Shown here piece after piece: positions 48,846 through 59,622 of a stretch of 64,000 nt of DNA. Positions within the stretch are counted from its first letter, which is position 1. Each line of letters starts with the position of its first letter. Position numbers and translations under genes: made by a program. This DNA is from Chondrosia reniformis. Taxonomy: Eukaryota > Porifera > Demospongiae > Chondrillida > Chondrillidae. The stretch lies in NCBI GenBank assembly GCA_947172415.1, contig OX359199.1:7393884-7457883 (forward strand), given 5' to 3'. The notes beneath the pieces are model-generated. The model searched no databases. It saw nothing but the letters and a program-made list of their open reading frames with translations, and had not been told where the DNA came from.

Positions 48846-51800
48846 ATGGCACAGGATACTACTGACGGACCTTCTCTTGTCCATTCCGATCTGTGGCTGT
48901 TGGACGAGGGCGAAGTTGAAGCTTTTGTGACCAGGTTTAAGCGGCGCCCCTCTATGGTTCAGCAACGAGAGGAGACTGGGAGGTAGGTGCGGTGTCCGGG
49001 GTATATCTAACTCATGAATCTACTTATGGGATATATCGCAGTTTATTACGTGTTTGACAACTCTGTGATACAGAATCTACTGCAACAGAAGTCTTAGCAT
49101 GAGCAAGATAAAGGCGATTGGATTTGATATGGACTATACACTGGTCGGTCAGTCCTGTTACACTATATACCTCATAGGAATGCACTGTCTAATTGATTAC
49201 CGAACAAGCCATGTAGCTCACTGCATAATGTGTAGATTACAAGTCTCCTGAATACGAGACTTTGGGGTATACCCTGCTTGTGCAGCGCCTAATTGAAGTT
49301 GGCTATCCAAAGGTAACGTTACTACAGTCACTGCCATGTCTAAAGGTCATTACTCCAGCTTTATCAAATAGGAAATAGCTGATATTCACTATGACCCACT
49401 CTTTGCTATTCGGTGAGTTACTCCTCTCCCTTCACACTCCCCCTCTCCCTTCATACTCCCCCTCTCCTTCACACTCCCCCTCTCCTTCACACTCCCCCTC
49501 TCCTTCATACTCCCCCTCTCCTTCATACTCCCCCTCTCCCTTCACACTCCCCCTCTCCTTCACACTCCCCCTCTCCTTCATGCTCTCCATTTGCACTTAA
49601 CGCACTTCCTGTTTAGTGGCCTTGTGTTTGATACCTTATATGGTAATTTAATTAAAGTGGACGGTTTTGGAAACATTCTGGAAGTGTTTCATGGATTCAC
49701 ATGTCTCTCAGCGTAAGCCAGTCTCATGTGTCCATCACATGACTCTCATGTGACCCATTCTCCAATAGGTCAGCTATCAGGCAGGTGTACCCCAACAAGT
49801 ACACTCCAGTGAGCAGCACTTAACTCATTCACACCTAGAATGTAGTGTAAAATGGATCTAATGGACCACCATTGGGTACCTAAATGGAGCTGTTGGGCCA
49901 CCATTGGGTACCTAAATGGAGCTGTTGGGCCAAATGTACTAGTCACTGTGTGTGTCAATCACGTTCTCATTAGTAGTGGTATCCTCAAACGATAGACCTC
50001 TCTCTATTCTGTCATGAAGCCTGCATGTTTCTGCTGCCATCCAATCAGTAGTATGTATGTATGTGTATGTAGCCATCAGAGACAAGATATCACATTCTGA
50101 ACACTTTGTTTGAAGTGCCAGGTAAGGATTGTGCAACCTTTGGCTCTGTACAGATTACCAGTGCTTACCTTCACACAGAAACGTTTGCTCTAAGTGCCTT
50201 GGTCAACTTCTTTGATAATCATAAAGATTACACAAGTGTACCAACTGGAGTTGAGAGTGGATCCCTCTTAATTAGTTACAAGAGCATGCAGCAGGATGTG
50301 AGACGTGCTATGGATTGGATTCATGTGGAGGTAATGCTACTAGGATTATATACTGTAACCATGGAAACACAATATGGCTGTGTCTAACTAGGGCCAGTTG
50401 AAAATGAAAACACTGGAAAATTTGGATAAATATGTGGAAAAAGAGGTCTGTGGGCATATGACTAGTTATCATGTGACAGTCATGTGACTTCCCTAATTTT
50501 TACAGGAGAAACTACCCCAAATGTTGGATCAGTTGAGAAAATCAAAATTTACAGTGTTTTTGGCTACTAACAGCAACTATTCTTATACCAATGTATGGAG
50601 GAGTGCATCTACGTGTGATGTAGTGTGTTTAACTGGCAGTGTATGTGCGTTCATCCCATTAGAAACTGCTCACATACATGTTTGATTTTCCTGATACACA
50701 AGGAAGGAGCTGGAAGTCTTACTTTGACTACATCTTTGTGGATTCCCAGAAGCCAAAGTTTTTCCAAGAAGGCACCACGCTGAGAGAGGTGGACGAGGAG
50801 ACGGGGACACTGAAACTGGGACAGATTTCCATCAAACAAGGACTGGAGAAGATGAAGGTTTATGCCGGAGGCTCGTCAGCTCTCCTTTGTCAGTATGTTG
50901 GAATGAGTGGCAAGGTCCGTAGTCTCAATACAAGTCATGCTACGGGCTGTACTGCAATATACTGTATGTCGTGTCTGCTTGTAGAATATACTGTGTCGTG
51001 TCTGATTGTAGAATATACTGTATGTCGTGTCTGCTTGTAGAATATACTGTATGTCGTGTCTGATTGTAGAATATACTGTATGTCGTGTCTGATTGTAGAA
51101 TATACTGTATGTCGTGTCTGATTGTAGAATATACTGTATGTCATGTCTGATTGTAGAATATACTGTATGTCGTGTCTGATTGTAGAATATACTGTATGTT
51201 GGTGACCATATATTTGGAGATATCATTAAATCTAAGAAGAAACAAGCAATGAGGTGGGGATGTGATAAAGGAGTTTAGTTTGTGTTTGATTCACTTTTTC
51301 CTGTTTTGCAGAACGTTCTTAGTCATTCCGGAGCTCAAGAAGGAAGTGCAACATTGGCAGGACACCAAAGAGTATTACCACCACCTGCAGAAGTTGGAGA
51401 CTATACTAAGTGAAGCGCATTTCCACCGGACACCTTCTAGAAAGTGAGAACCACGTGAGACTGTCAGTAGCTTGTGCTGGAACTCTTCTTGAGAGTCTAC
51501 TAATGTATCAAATATCTCCTCCCCCTCAGAGATGGTTGCTCTGTGGAAGGTCTACCTGAGATTGCGCAACTCCAATCTGCTATAAAGGTGCACACTTGAG
51601 CAGTCACTGACAGACTGTCCCTCAAGTGGCTAACATTGTGTAATCTCTTTCTTTAGATTGTCTCTAGAAATATGGAAAAATGTCGTTTTGCTACACTTGG
51701 AAGTCTCCTACGATCAGGTAGTACCTCAGCAGACCCACTGCTCCCTCAGCCACACCCACTGCTCCCTCAGCCACACCCACTGCTCCCTCAGCCACACCCC

Positions 51801-52196
51801 CTTCACCCCTTCATTAACTCCTTCCACTCACATGCAGGTCCACGTCAAACCTTCTTTGCCAACCAAGCAACACGGTTTGCCGACTTGTACAGTGCAAACT
51901 GCATAAGTCTACTTCATTACCCACCAGACTTCCACTTTATTGCAACACACAGTCTAGTAAGTCTATGGTGGTTTCCATGGCAACCATCATCCAGCACTTG
52001 TTAGTCATGTGACCAGCCCCATCTTTGTGTACATTAGATGCCTCATGAGAGTCACAATTTGGAAACTGGACTACGAAGAACACCGAGTTCTTTGGAGATC
52101 CGCGGTTCATCAGTAACACCAGCCGACTTTGCAGAGGATGAGGACGACAATAGCAAAGAAGAGCATTCTGATGACGACAGCGAAGCTGACTCTTAA
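48846..52196 (+). CDS. NT5C2: Cytosolic purine 5'-nucleotidase (NT5C2-like)
   Basis: HAD-superfamily IMP/GMP nucleotidase. Start ATG 48846-48848; about sixteen exons; TAA at 52194-52196. HAD motif [18 protein letters not shown], then [25 protein letters not shown], the cap region with [14 protein letters not shown], motif [32 protein letters not shown], motif III with Lys in VDSQKPKFF, motif [37 protein letters not shown] and LMPHES. The C-terminus is acidic (Asp/Glu/Ser), as in vertebrate cN-II. The enzyme dephosphorylates 6-hydroxypurine monophosphates and is normally regulated by ATP. All catalytic residues are present. It lies head-to-head with the ENTPD gene and tail-to-tail with GTF2F1 (131 bp apart). 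Confidence 0.93.
49420..49590. repeat. 17-18-bp minisatellite in NT5C2-like intron
   Basis: About nine copies of CCCCCTCTCCTTCACACT with small variants. Confidence 0.9.
50951..51196. repeat. 29-bp minisatellite spanning an exon edge of NT5C2-like gene
   Basis: About eight copies of GTAGAATATACTGTATGTCG followed by TGTCTGATT. The last copy is the real 3' splice site and the first coding bases of the exon beginning at 51186 (AATATACTGTATGTTGG, reading NILYVGD). The upstream copies in the intron thus repeat TAG plus about 14 exon bases. Confidence 0.94.
51727..51800. repeat. 21-bp tandem repeat in NT5C2-like intron
   Basis: Three copies of CACCCACTGCTCCCTCAGCC-A. Confidence 0.85.
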
Positions 52197-52327
52197 AGCT
52201 AGTGACTTTAGTCTTAATTATTCCTCAATGTATTTACTTGCTCAATTACATATATATATTTTTATTAGAGTTTATATTGTAATTGCAATGATGAGCATTA
52301 CATTTGATTACAATAGATCAGGGTAGT

Positions 52328-54035
52328 CTACGATTGTGATGGGAGGAATAAATAAGTCTTTCCATCTCTCTTGCTCTTTTGCACATTGAGAATGTTGATA
52401 ATTCGTGAGAGTTCAGCAAGAATGGTCTGTTTCTCCATTCTTGTCTTCACTTTAATAAACTTTCTCTGGAGCTGTTTAGTGGTGATGGGTTTGCGCTCAA
52501 CATAGTACCTGACCTCCCCCTCTGTGATGATGTGAGGATTAGACTCCAGATTGGACCTCTTGGGAGTTGGCTCGTCATTCAATGGTTCCACTTCACGCTT
52601 CCTCTTTAGTGAGTCAGCCTCGGTAGCTAACTTGCTCTGCTCTGTCTCCTCCATATCCTCTCCAATCTCCTCCTCCTCTGAGCCTTCATTCTGCTCCTCC
52701 TCCTCTTCAATGTTCTGTTTCTTAATGAGTGCATCCAATTGTTTACCTTCTTCTGTTAACTCCTCCTCATTCTCCGATTCACCTTCACTACTCTCATTGA
52801 AATTCTCCCCCTTTGTCTTTCTTTTTGCATCTTCCATCTGTTTCTCAAAGTTGTCGTTGTCTTCACTGCTACTGGAGTCGTTTGAGATGTAATCTACCTC
52901 GTGTGACTCCATCTCTCCTTCCTCTGTTGTATTGCCACTACTTTCAGCTGATTCAGTAGACTTGAGAGATTTTTTGGCCTTCAACTTTTTTTTATTCTTT
53001 ACCTTCATTGAAATGTCATCTAACACAAACAACCAGATAGACTGTGCAACAAAATATCTAATTTACAGTCCGTTGTACTTAAATAAAACAATTATACATT
53101 TCCAAACAGGTCATTTCCAATAATCTGACCTTTTTCAATTCCTTCATTGGAGTCATCAGACATGCTCCCAGCTCCTCCTTCACTTACGATAAATCTCTTG
53201 CTCAACCCTTTGACAGTCTCTTCTTCATCGTCTTCTTTGCTCTGCAGTTTCTTGTTCAACATTAGAGAGAAGTAGTTTAGAGTCTTGTGTTTCAGCTGAT
53301 ACTGCTCCTCCGCCTCCTCAGCTGTAAAAGTGTTGTAGTTTATTGACGGAGAGAAGTTGTACCAGTTTGAGATGGGTATTGCCTCAAAGGTATCTCGATC
53401 ATTGCTGCACAGCCTCAGCATATAGTAGGAGGCGCTCTGGTTCACACCTCCCTCCTTTCGACCAATGAAACTACAGAGAACCACAATACAGTTCTAAATG
53501 CACACTTCCCCATAAAGTCTGACAATTATGAGTTAGTCATCTGGATTTGTAGCAATTAATAAAGTGCATTGGATCATCAATTAGTGGTTATACATATATA
53601 GCTCACCTTCGGCCATTTTTCTTCTTATGCTCCTTGAGTTGCCACGGTTGGTCACTGGGGTCTGCCCTGGCCAAGTCATAGCCCCGCCTCCTGAGGCGAG
53701 CCACTTCCCGCCTCTTCCGGCCGTACTCACTCCCCTCTCCATGAGTGGGCAGTTCTTCATCCTCCGCATCCAAGCCAGACCGCTCCATGGTTGGCTGCAA
53801 AGGTCAGAGGTCACACACAACATTAGACAACTTGCTCCACAGCAACACAGCAAAGCCTTACGTTGTCCAACTTCTCTAGGTCAACCTTTTGCTTGAAGCG
53901 CATCATGTAGAACTTTGTTGAACTATCCCTACAAATATAATCAAGAAGTAAGTTGACCTAGAGGAAGGAATGGAGGACAATTTCGAGGATCTACCTCAAC
54001 ATTCGAACTTTGTATTCCTTTGTACTCGCTGCCAT
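52328..54035 (-). CDS. GTF2F1: General transcription factor IIF subunit 1 (TFIIF alpha, RAP74)
   Basis: Large subunit of TFIIF, which escorts RNA polymerase II to promoters and aids elongation. First exon starts at 54035 (MAASTKEYKVRMLR). The N-terminal dimerisation region includes QPWQLKEHKKKNGRR, GGVNQSASYYMLRL, FEAIPISNWYNFSP and NTFTAEEAEEQYQLKHKTLNYF, which match RAP74. The middle is a long acidic/Ser-rich region with EVDYISNDSSSSE. The C-terminus has the winged-helix that binds FCP1 and TFIIB: ITEGEVRYYVERKPITTKQL and ILAELSRIINILN, ending at TAG 52328-52330. Five or so exons. Head-to-head with CNNM. High confidence. Confidence 0.93.
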
Positions 54036-54208
54036 TTTTACCAAAAATTAAGCAAGTTTCCGATTCAACTTCAAAATCAAAATCAAGGTGTAGCGTCACA
54101 TGATTTGTTTTCTTTCGTCAGTGTAAGTTGTTTGAAACATACGAGGGATTTGCGACCTTGATTAGCGCTAAACTGGTGTTCTTCCCTTCTCTTTCCCTTA
54201 GACCGTTA
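54036..54208. promoter_or_regulatory. Putative bidirectional promoter (GTF2F1 / CNNM)
   Basis: 173 bp separate the divergent start codons. Inferred from spacing. Confidence 0.45.
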
Positions 54209-56890
54209 ATGGGGATACCTTATGGCCTCCTGGTATGGATCATAGCAGCAGCTGCTACGCCGAATGCTCAGAACCTGTCACATCCCACAATAAGCGGCTA
54301 CCAGCCAACACTGATGCAAGGAGACATTGACAATGCGAAAGTGCCTGTGTTTTTGAGCGGCGGTGGTTATCAGTTCGGCACTGAAGAGAATGTTAGACTT
54401 TTGGTGTTTGGTGAGGAATGGCGTACCAGCAGTAACCGGTCGACCTGCATGAGAATAGTGGAAGATTCTCGAACATGCGTTGAACGAAGTGGTCGCTTCT
54501 TTGCTGATGTACGTTTAACTAGACCTTCTATCTTTAATGGAAGGAACTGCAGCTATGAGCCAGAGCTCTGTCCGGAGGGAGTGATGGAGGCGTCTCTGCC
54601 AATCAGCATAATGGGCATTCAGAGAGAGGTCAACTTTTATCTCTGCACTTTTGAGAGTGGGTCAGATGGCTGCGGGGGAGTACATGGAGACGAGATGCTT
54701 CACCAAGGGGATTTCCCCTGGTTGACCATATCAGTCAAGCCTTCTGCAGTAGACCTGCCTCTACCGGCCAGAATTGTATTTATTATTATTTTGCTTTGCT
54801 TTTCTGGCCTATTCTCTGGTTTGAACCTCGGCCTGATGGCGCTGGACCTGACAACGCTCAAGATTATCATGGAGAGTGGCAGCAAGAGGCAAAAGTGGTG
54901 TGCAGCCAAGATTTATCCTGTACGTCGTCATGGCAACTACCTTTTGTGTACGATTCTGCTTAGCAACGTTGCTGTAAACAATACAATTGCCATTTTAATG
55001 GGTGACCTGACCACTGGTGCATTGGCCATAGTGCTGGCCACCGTCGGAATTGTCATTTTTGGTGAAATTATTCCGCAAGCCATCTGTTCTCGGTTTGGTC
55101 TGTACATTGGAGCTGGTACCATATGGATCACCTATATCGCCATGGTGATTACCTTTCCCATCGCCCTCCCCCTCAGTTTCATACTAAACCGTATCCTTGG
55201 ACAGGAGATTGGTGCCACATATAATCGTCAGGAACTGATGCACTTGCTCAAAATTACAGAAGGGAAGACTGACATTGAGAAGGGTGAAGTCAACATTATT
55301 TCGGGCGCATTGACTCTGAGGGAAAAGAAGGTGGAAGAAGTTATGACCAAAATAGAAAATGTCTACATGTTGAACATTGACTGTACTCTAGATTTTGAGA
55401 TGATCCAACAGATATATGACAGAGGTCACAGTCGGATTCCGATATGGGAGGATGACCCCAACCATATAGTAGGTATTCTGTACACAAAGAGTCTCGCCTT
55501 GATTGACCCTGAGGATAAGATGACACTTAGACAGTACCACAGCATCAACAACCGCCCTCCATTGTTTGAGTGGGTGGACACAAGATTGGATCAGATGTTG
55601 AATACATTTGTGGACTTGCGGACTCACTTGGCAGTGGTGCAGTGTGTCAATGATGCAGACCCTGAGAAGGACCATGAGTACCAGGTAGTAGGTAAGCCCA
55701 ATGGCTGCTTGTGGGACGATGACCTCAGTCTGGAGAGGTTGTGTGTCTCAAAATTTACCTGTTAATGGCAGTTTAATGTCTGTCAGACTAATTAGTGACT
55801 CTGTATTGCCTGTAGGTATTATCACATTGGAGGACATACTTGAGGAGATCCTGCAGAGAGAGATTGTAGATGAAACTGACCAGTATGGTGAGTTAGTGTC
55901 TCCTTTCTTGTCCTCAGATTATACTGACATAACATGGTTGAAGGGCTAGCATACTTGGGCCCTGTTGATTTGTGTACTGCATCAAAAACTAACACTTAGC
56001 TAAGCACTCACCTCTCCATCCATCTATGTAAACATTCTCTATCTGTCTCTCTCTCTGGCTCTCAATCTGTCTATCTATCTCTAGTTAACAATGAAATGAG
56101 GGAGAAGGTCAAGTCGACTAACGTCACTGTAGGTGATATAGTAGCCATTACTTCCACCAACTCCATTCTCACCAGCTCACAGCGTTTGGCAGTGTTCCAG
56201 GTCCTGTCCACCAGTATTCCACCCTTCATGGAGGAACACATATCAGCACCCATACTGAAGAGGCTTATTCAGATGGAAGGTGTGGCTCAGATGGTGCAAG
56301 GCACAGATGCCACGCCCATCACCCTCTACCAGGCTGGAGAACCAGCCAGCTGCTTTACACTGATTGTTGAAGGTGAAGCAGAAGTCATAGTTGGTAAAGA
56401 GAACATGAAGTTTGACTGTCGCTCCTTCAGCCATTTTGGAGCTCAATGTCTACTAAGCACCTCTGGTGACTCTCCACTCTACATTCCAGACTTTTCTGTC
56501 AAAGTCAAAACCACCTGTGTCGTGCTCTGTATATCAATCAAGGAATACAATCTGGCCAAGAGGATGACCCTGGGATCTCGACAGGAACAATCCCATGACC
56601 ACGCCTCCTCCAATGGTAACTTGCCCCCTCCCCCCTGTAACCCTAATGATGTCACACCCAGGAAGGAAGAACAGGTTGATTTGGACTCGTTTAGTGCTGC
56701 GTGGCAGAAGATGGAGGAGGAAGAGAAGGTCCACAACAAGGAGACGCACAGGCTGGGCAAGCTGTTCAGAAAGATAAAGAACAAATCAAAACAAGGAGAC
56801 AAAGAACGTTTGTTACCTGCTGAAGAAGAGGAAGATGCTTTTGAACTCCAAGGCTATGCTCCCCTCGATCAGGATGACACAACTAAATAG
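54209..56890 (+). CDS. CNNM-family metal transport mediator (cyclin M, ACDP)
   Basis: Membrane protein of magnesium homeostasis (CNNM2/4-type). Start ATG 54209 opens a signal peptide (LLVWIIAAAATPNA); the open frame continues upstream without a better Met. An extracellular domain follows (residues ~35-185), then the DUF21 transmembrane domain (about 195-360) with LFSGLNLGLMALDLTTLKII, VAVNNTIAILMGDLT and FGEIIPQAICSRFGLYIGAG, then a Bateman (CBS-pair) module with ALTLREKKVEEVMTK, YDRGHSRIPIWEDDPNHIVG and IITLEDILEEILQREIVDETD, and a C-terminal cyclic-nucleotide-binding-like domain with SCFTLIVEGEAEVIVGKE. The first exon is very long (to about 55691), then short introns at about 55692-55814 and 55888-56084. 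Tail-to-tail with the Kelch gene. Confidence 0.93.
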
Positions 56891-57069
56891 TTTACAAACT
56901 ACTTCTACATTTCTCAATCCCCTTTTTCATATATTTTGAGTTTCAATAAAATTGATTTACATTGTACAGATTACATAAACTTAACATGATTTTAATAATA
57001 TACTACATATATTGGACGTGAAAAAGTTAATCAAAAGGAACAAGTTTGCATGTTGCAAGTTGTGCTATG

Positions 57070-58908
57070 CTACAGTTGTGTTTGATGTCCTAGAGGATAT
57101 TCGGGGTCTACAGCAGGAAAAGATGATCTGTATTCCACTGGCCACACGTAGGCCACCGCTATCCCTGGCACACTCCTCCCATGCTTCAGAGAGGAGACCT
57201 GTTTCCACGCACCGTCTTCAGGGTTGTACTTTTCTACTACATCTACAGTCTTGGTGCCATTGTAACCTCCAATTGCATACACCTCTCCATTGAGTGCAGT
57301 CACTGCTACTCCAGTACGGCAGTACTGCATTGGAGCAATCACTGACCATTGGCTGCTGTGCGGATCAAACCTCTCCACCTCGCACAACCACTGACCGGAG
57401 TCATATCCTCCAACTGCATACAGGCAGCCATTTAAAGCCGTCACACTGGCAGCTCCACGGCAACGGTGCATTGGCGGCATGTCCTCCCACTCATCCTTAT
57501 CTGGGTGGTACCTCTCCATTGAGTTCAGATTGGATCTTGTGCCGTCGTCACGGTTACTTCCTCCAACAGCATACAAGAGACTCTCAATGACAGCCACACC
57601 CACATTCCGTCGTGGTGTCCTCATTGAAGCAATCTCCTCCCATCGATTGGTCCTCATATCATACCGCTCGGCCGACCCCAAAATGGCCTCCCCCGAGTAG
57701 CCGCCGATACTGAATATATAGCTGTTGGTCGCACCTGTTTGGTCGTCCCGCAAGTCAGAGACAGTGCCCACTCCAAGGTTCATTCTCTTGGTCAACATTG
57801 GGGTCACTGAGAACCACTTGTTTAGGCGAGGGTTGTAGCACTCCACTGCATTAGTGCTCCGCTTCCCATCCAGGTACCCACCAATGGCAAAGAGGAGACC
57901 ATGAAGTACAGCCACGCCCACACCACTGCGTCGGAACCTCATTGGTTCAATCAGGTCTACCACCCAGGTGTCACTGCTGGGATCGTAGCACTCCACGTTA
58001 CCCAGGGTTTCGTGCTCTGAAACTCCACCAAATATGTGAATAACTTCTCCCTTTTTGAGCATCTCTCGCGGCCACCATTTTCTGGGGATCTGAGCGGGGG
58101 TCTGGTAGAGGTGCACCATTCCGTCAGGATGGCTCTTGTTGTACAGTGGCTCGGCTGCCTCTCTCACCAGCTTCATGCAGTGGTCGTTGGAGTTCACAAA
58201 TGGGTTGGCTGCCACCTCAATAGCAAAAAATAGTTCACTTAACAGAGGTAGCTTCACAAATTCCAACAATTCAGCAAAGTACTGCTTCCTCTCGTCAGGA
58301 TTGTGTTTCGTCCACGTCACCAGTGCCGTGAAGACGCTCTCTTCTCCCTTTTCCAGAACAAGGTTTGGACTGCAAAGAAAATGCTTCATTCGCAACTTGG
58401 AAATCGTAACAAACCTTTCGCTTTTTATAACTTCGCTGAAGTTTGCCTCTGAATAGAGAATGGCCGAATCTAAAAGCTTTCGACAAGAATGAAACTCCGC
58501 AAATTCTGATACCTCTAAACAGTTTGACGCGTCAAGCTTTGACTCAAAAAAGTTGCAACAAACGTCTCTCGCTCTAATCATTTGAAGGAAATTGGCAGCA
58601 GCTAATAAGCTTTGAGCATTTTCTTCGTTAATCTCAAGTGGGCCGGCGTAGGCAAACTTGATAAGTAGATTTAACGCGTCCGGATCCACTCCTTCTATAG
58701 TGATCCGCCTTTGTCCGCTCTCTGCCATCTGTCTACAGAACATCGCTCGAAAGTACATGCTACAGGCAGCCAGAACTACCCTGTGGGCCCGGAAGACCTG
58801 GTGTTCACAGACTAGTTCAACGTCACATAATTCTTCGTTTTCCCATAACTGGTACATGGACTGAAAGTATTCCTTCGGTAAAGATTCGCTCGTATACGGC
58901 CCTTCCAT
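57070..58908 (-). CDS. BTB-BACK-Kelch protein (KLHL family), intronless
   Basis: Predicted substrate adaptor of Cullin-3 ubiquitin ligases. Intronless, about 612 codons from ATG 58906-58908, the first Met before the BTB domain. BTB residues ~10-120 (CDVELVCEHQVFRAHRVVLAA, YFRAMF); BACK ~125-240 (NCLEVSEFAEFHSCRKLL, FLCSPNLVL); six Kelch blades from ~285 onward, each with paired Gly and Trp (for example GEVIHIFGGV, LLFAIGGYLDGKRSTNAVE, LLYAVGGSNRDDGTRSN, CLYAVGGYDSGQW, EVYAIGGYNGTKTVDVVE). Length and layout are normal for the family; it looks most like the KLHL20/18/12 group but orthology is not clear. The lack of introns beside intron-rich neighbours could mean a retrocopy origin. Confidence 0.92.
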   Translation of the reverse strand: MEGPYTSESLPKEYFQSMYQLWENEELCDVELVCEHQVFRAHRVVLAACSMYFRAMFCRQMAESGQRRITIEGVDPDALNLLIKFAYAGPLEINEENAQSLLAAANFLQMIRARDVCCNFFESKLDASNCLEVSEFAEFHSCRKLLDSAILYSEANFSEVIKSERFVTISKLRMKHFLCSPNLVLEKGEESVFTALVTWTKHNPDERKQYFAELLEFVKLPLLSELFFAIEVAANPFVNSNDHCMKLVREAAEPLYNKSHPDGMVHLYQTPAQIPRKWWPREMLKKGEVIHIFGGVSEHETLGNVECYDPSSDTWVVDLIEPMRFRRSGVGVAVLHGLLFAIGGYLDGKRSTNAVECYNPRLNKWFSVTPMLTKRMNLGVGTVSDLRDDQTGATNSYIFSIGGYSGEAILGSAERYDMRTNRWEEIASMRTPRRNVGVAVIESLLYAVGGSNRDDGTRSNLNSMERYHPDKDEWEDMPPMHRCRGAASVTALNGCLYAVGGYDSGQWLCEVERFDPHSSQWSVIAPMQYCRTGVAVTALNGEVYAIGGYNGTKTVDVVEKYNPEDGAWKQVSSLKHGRSVPGIAVAYVWPVEYRSSFPAVDPEYPLGHQTQL

Positions 58909-59086
58909 TTCCTTCGCGCATACCAAGAAGCTCTACCGTTTTTCTATCAACGAACCACAATAATCACAACTAATGAACGGGATTCACTAATTTCCTAAAC
59001 CACGCCCTTCACGATTTCTGGAAGCAGCCAGACTTCTAAAATATGGCGGCAGAAGTTGCTCTCTGGCGCGAAATACAAACATAGCG
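58909..59086. promoter_or_regulatory. Putative bidirectional promoter (KLHL / coiled-coil gene)
   Basis: 178 bp between divergent starts. It contains a 13-codon upstream frame ATG...TAG at 59043-59084 that ends just before the ATG at 59087 and could damp translation of the plus-strand gene. Confidence 0.4.
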
Positions 59087-59392
59087 ATGGCTGCTGATTC
59101 ACAGGCGGAACCGAAGATGCTGAGATGCAATAGCTGGTACCTGAAGGCGACCAAGGAAATTGAAGAACTAAACAGAGAGCTGTTAGATATGAAAGACAAA
59201 GTCAATGAACTGAGTGGTTAGTCCATTTAAAGTGTCTATTGCCTCTGAATAATACTTTATTACCTTGCAGTTCAAAGTCACATACTGAACATCGATTTGG
59301 CCACAATGTTCAATCCATACATTTGTGAGCGCTTGGAACAAGTCAAAGAAGATTGTGAAGAATGCATAAAGAGAATGAAACAGAATCAATGA
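59087..59392 (+). CDS. Small coiled-coil protein, about 83 residues
   Basis: Two exons in phase: 59087-59216 (donor GTTAGT) and 59271-59392 (TGA). Residues ~18-45 form a heptad-rich charged helix (YLKATKEIEELNRELLDMKD), followed by a second helix near the C-terminus (CERLEQVKEDCEECIKRM). Size and make-up suit a subunit of a small helical assembly (for example BLOC-1/BORC-type), but no family was recognised. Confidence 0.6.
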
Positions 59393-59622
59393 TTAAACAG
59401 TCCACAGTTTTATAATATTCCTGGAAGCTAGCAAAGCTATATCATGAAAAGCGTGCCAACTGTAAATTAATTGTTCAATTGTTATTTCTGACAATCTCTA
59501 AGTTTAAATGAAAACGTCTCCGTAAGGATCGTTGCTCCATTTTCTACCCGCAAGTCCTTGATGCACAACTATGAACTGCTAAACATCAATTTTCGTCACG
59601 TCCCATGCGCAGCTAATAGAAA

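Noticed and set aside
50876..51226. 116-codon Tyr/Gln/Thr-Arg-His repeat frame on minus strand
   Set aside because: It is the reverse reading of the 29-bp minisatellite in the NT5C2-like intron.
52551..52892. 113-codon Ser-rich frame on plus strand
   Set aside because: Antisense of the acidic/Ser region of GTF2F1, which is well supported on the minus strand.
54128..54208. N-terminal extension of CNNM starting at 54128
   Set aside because: The first codon there is TTG; the first ATG (54209) begins a proper signal peptide.
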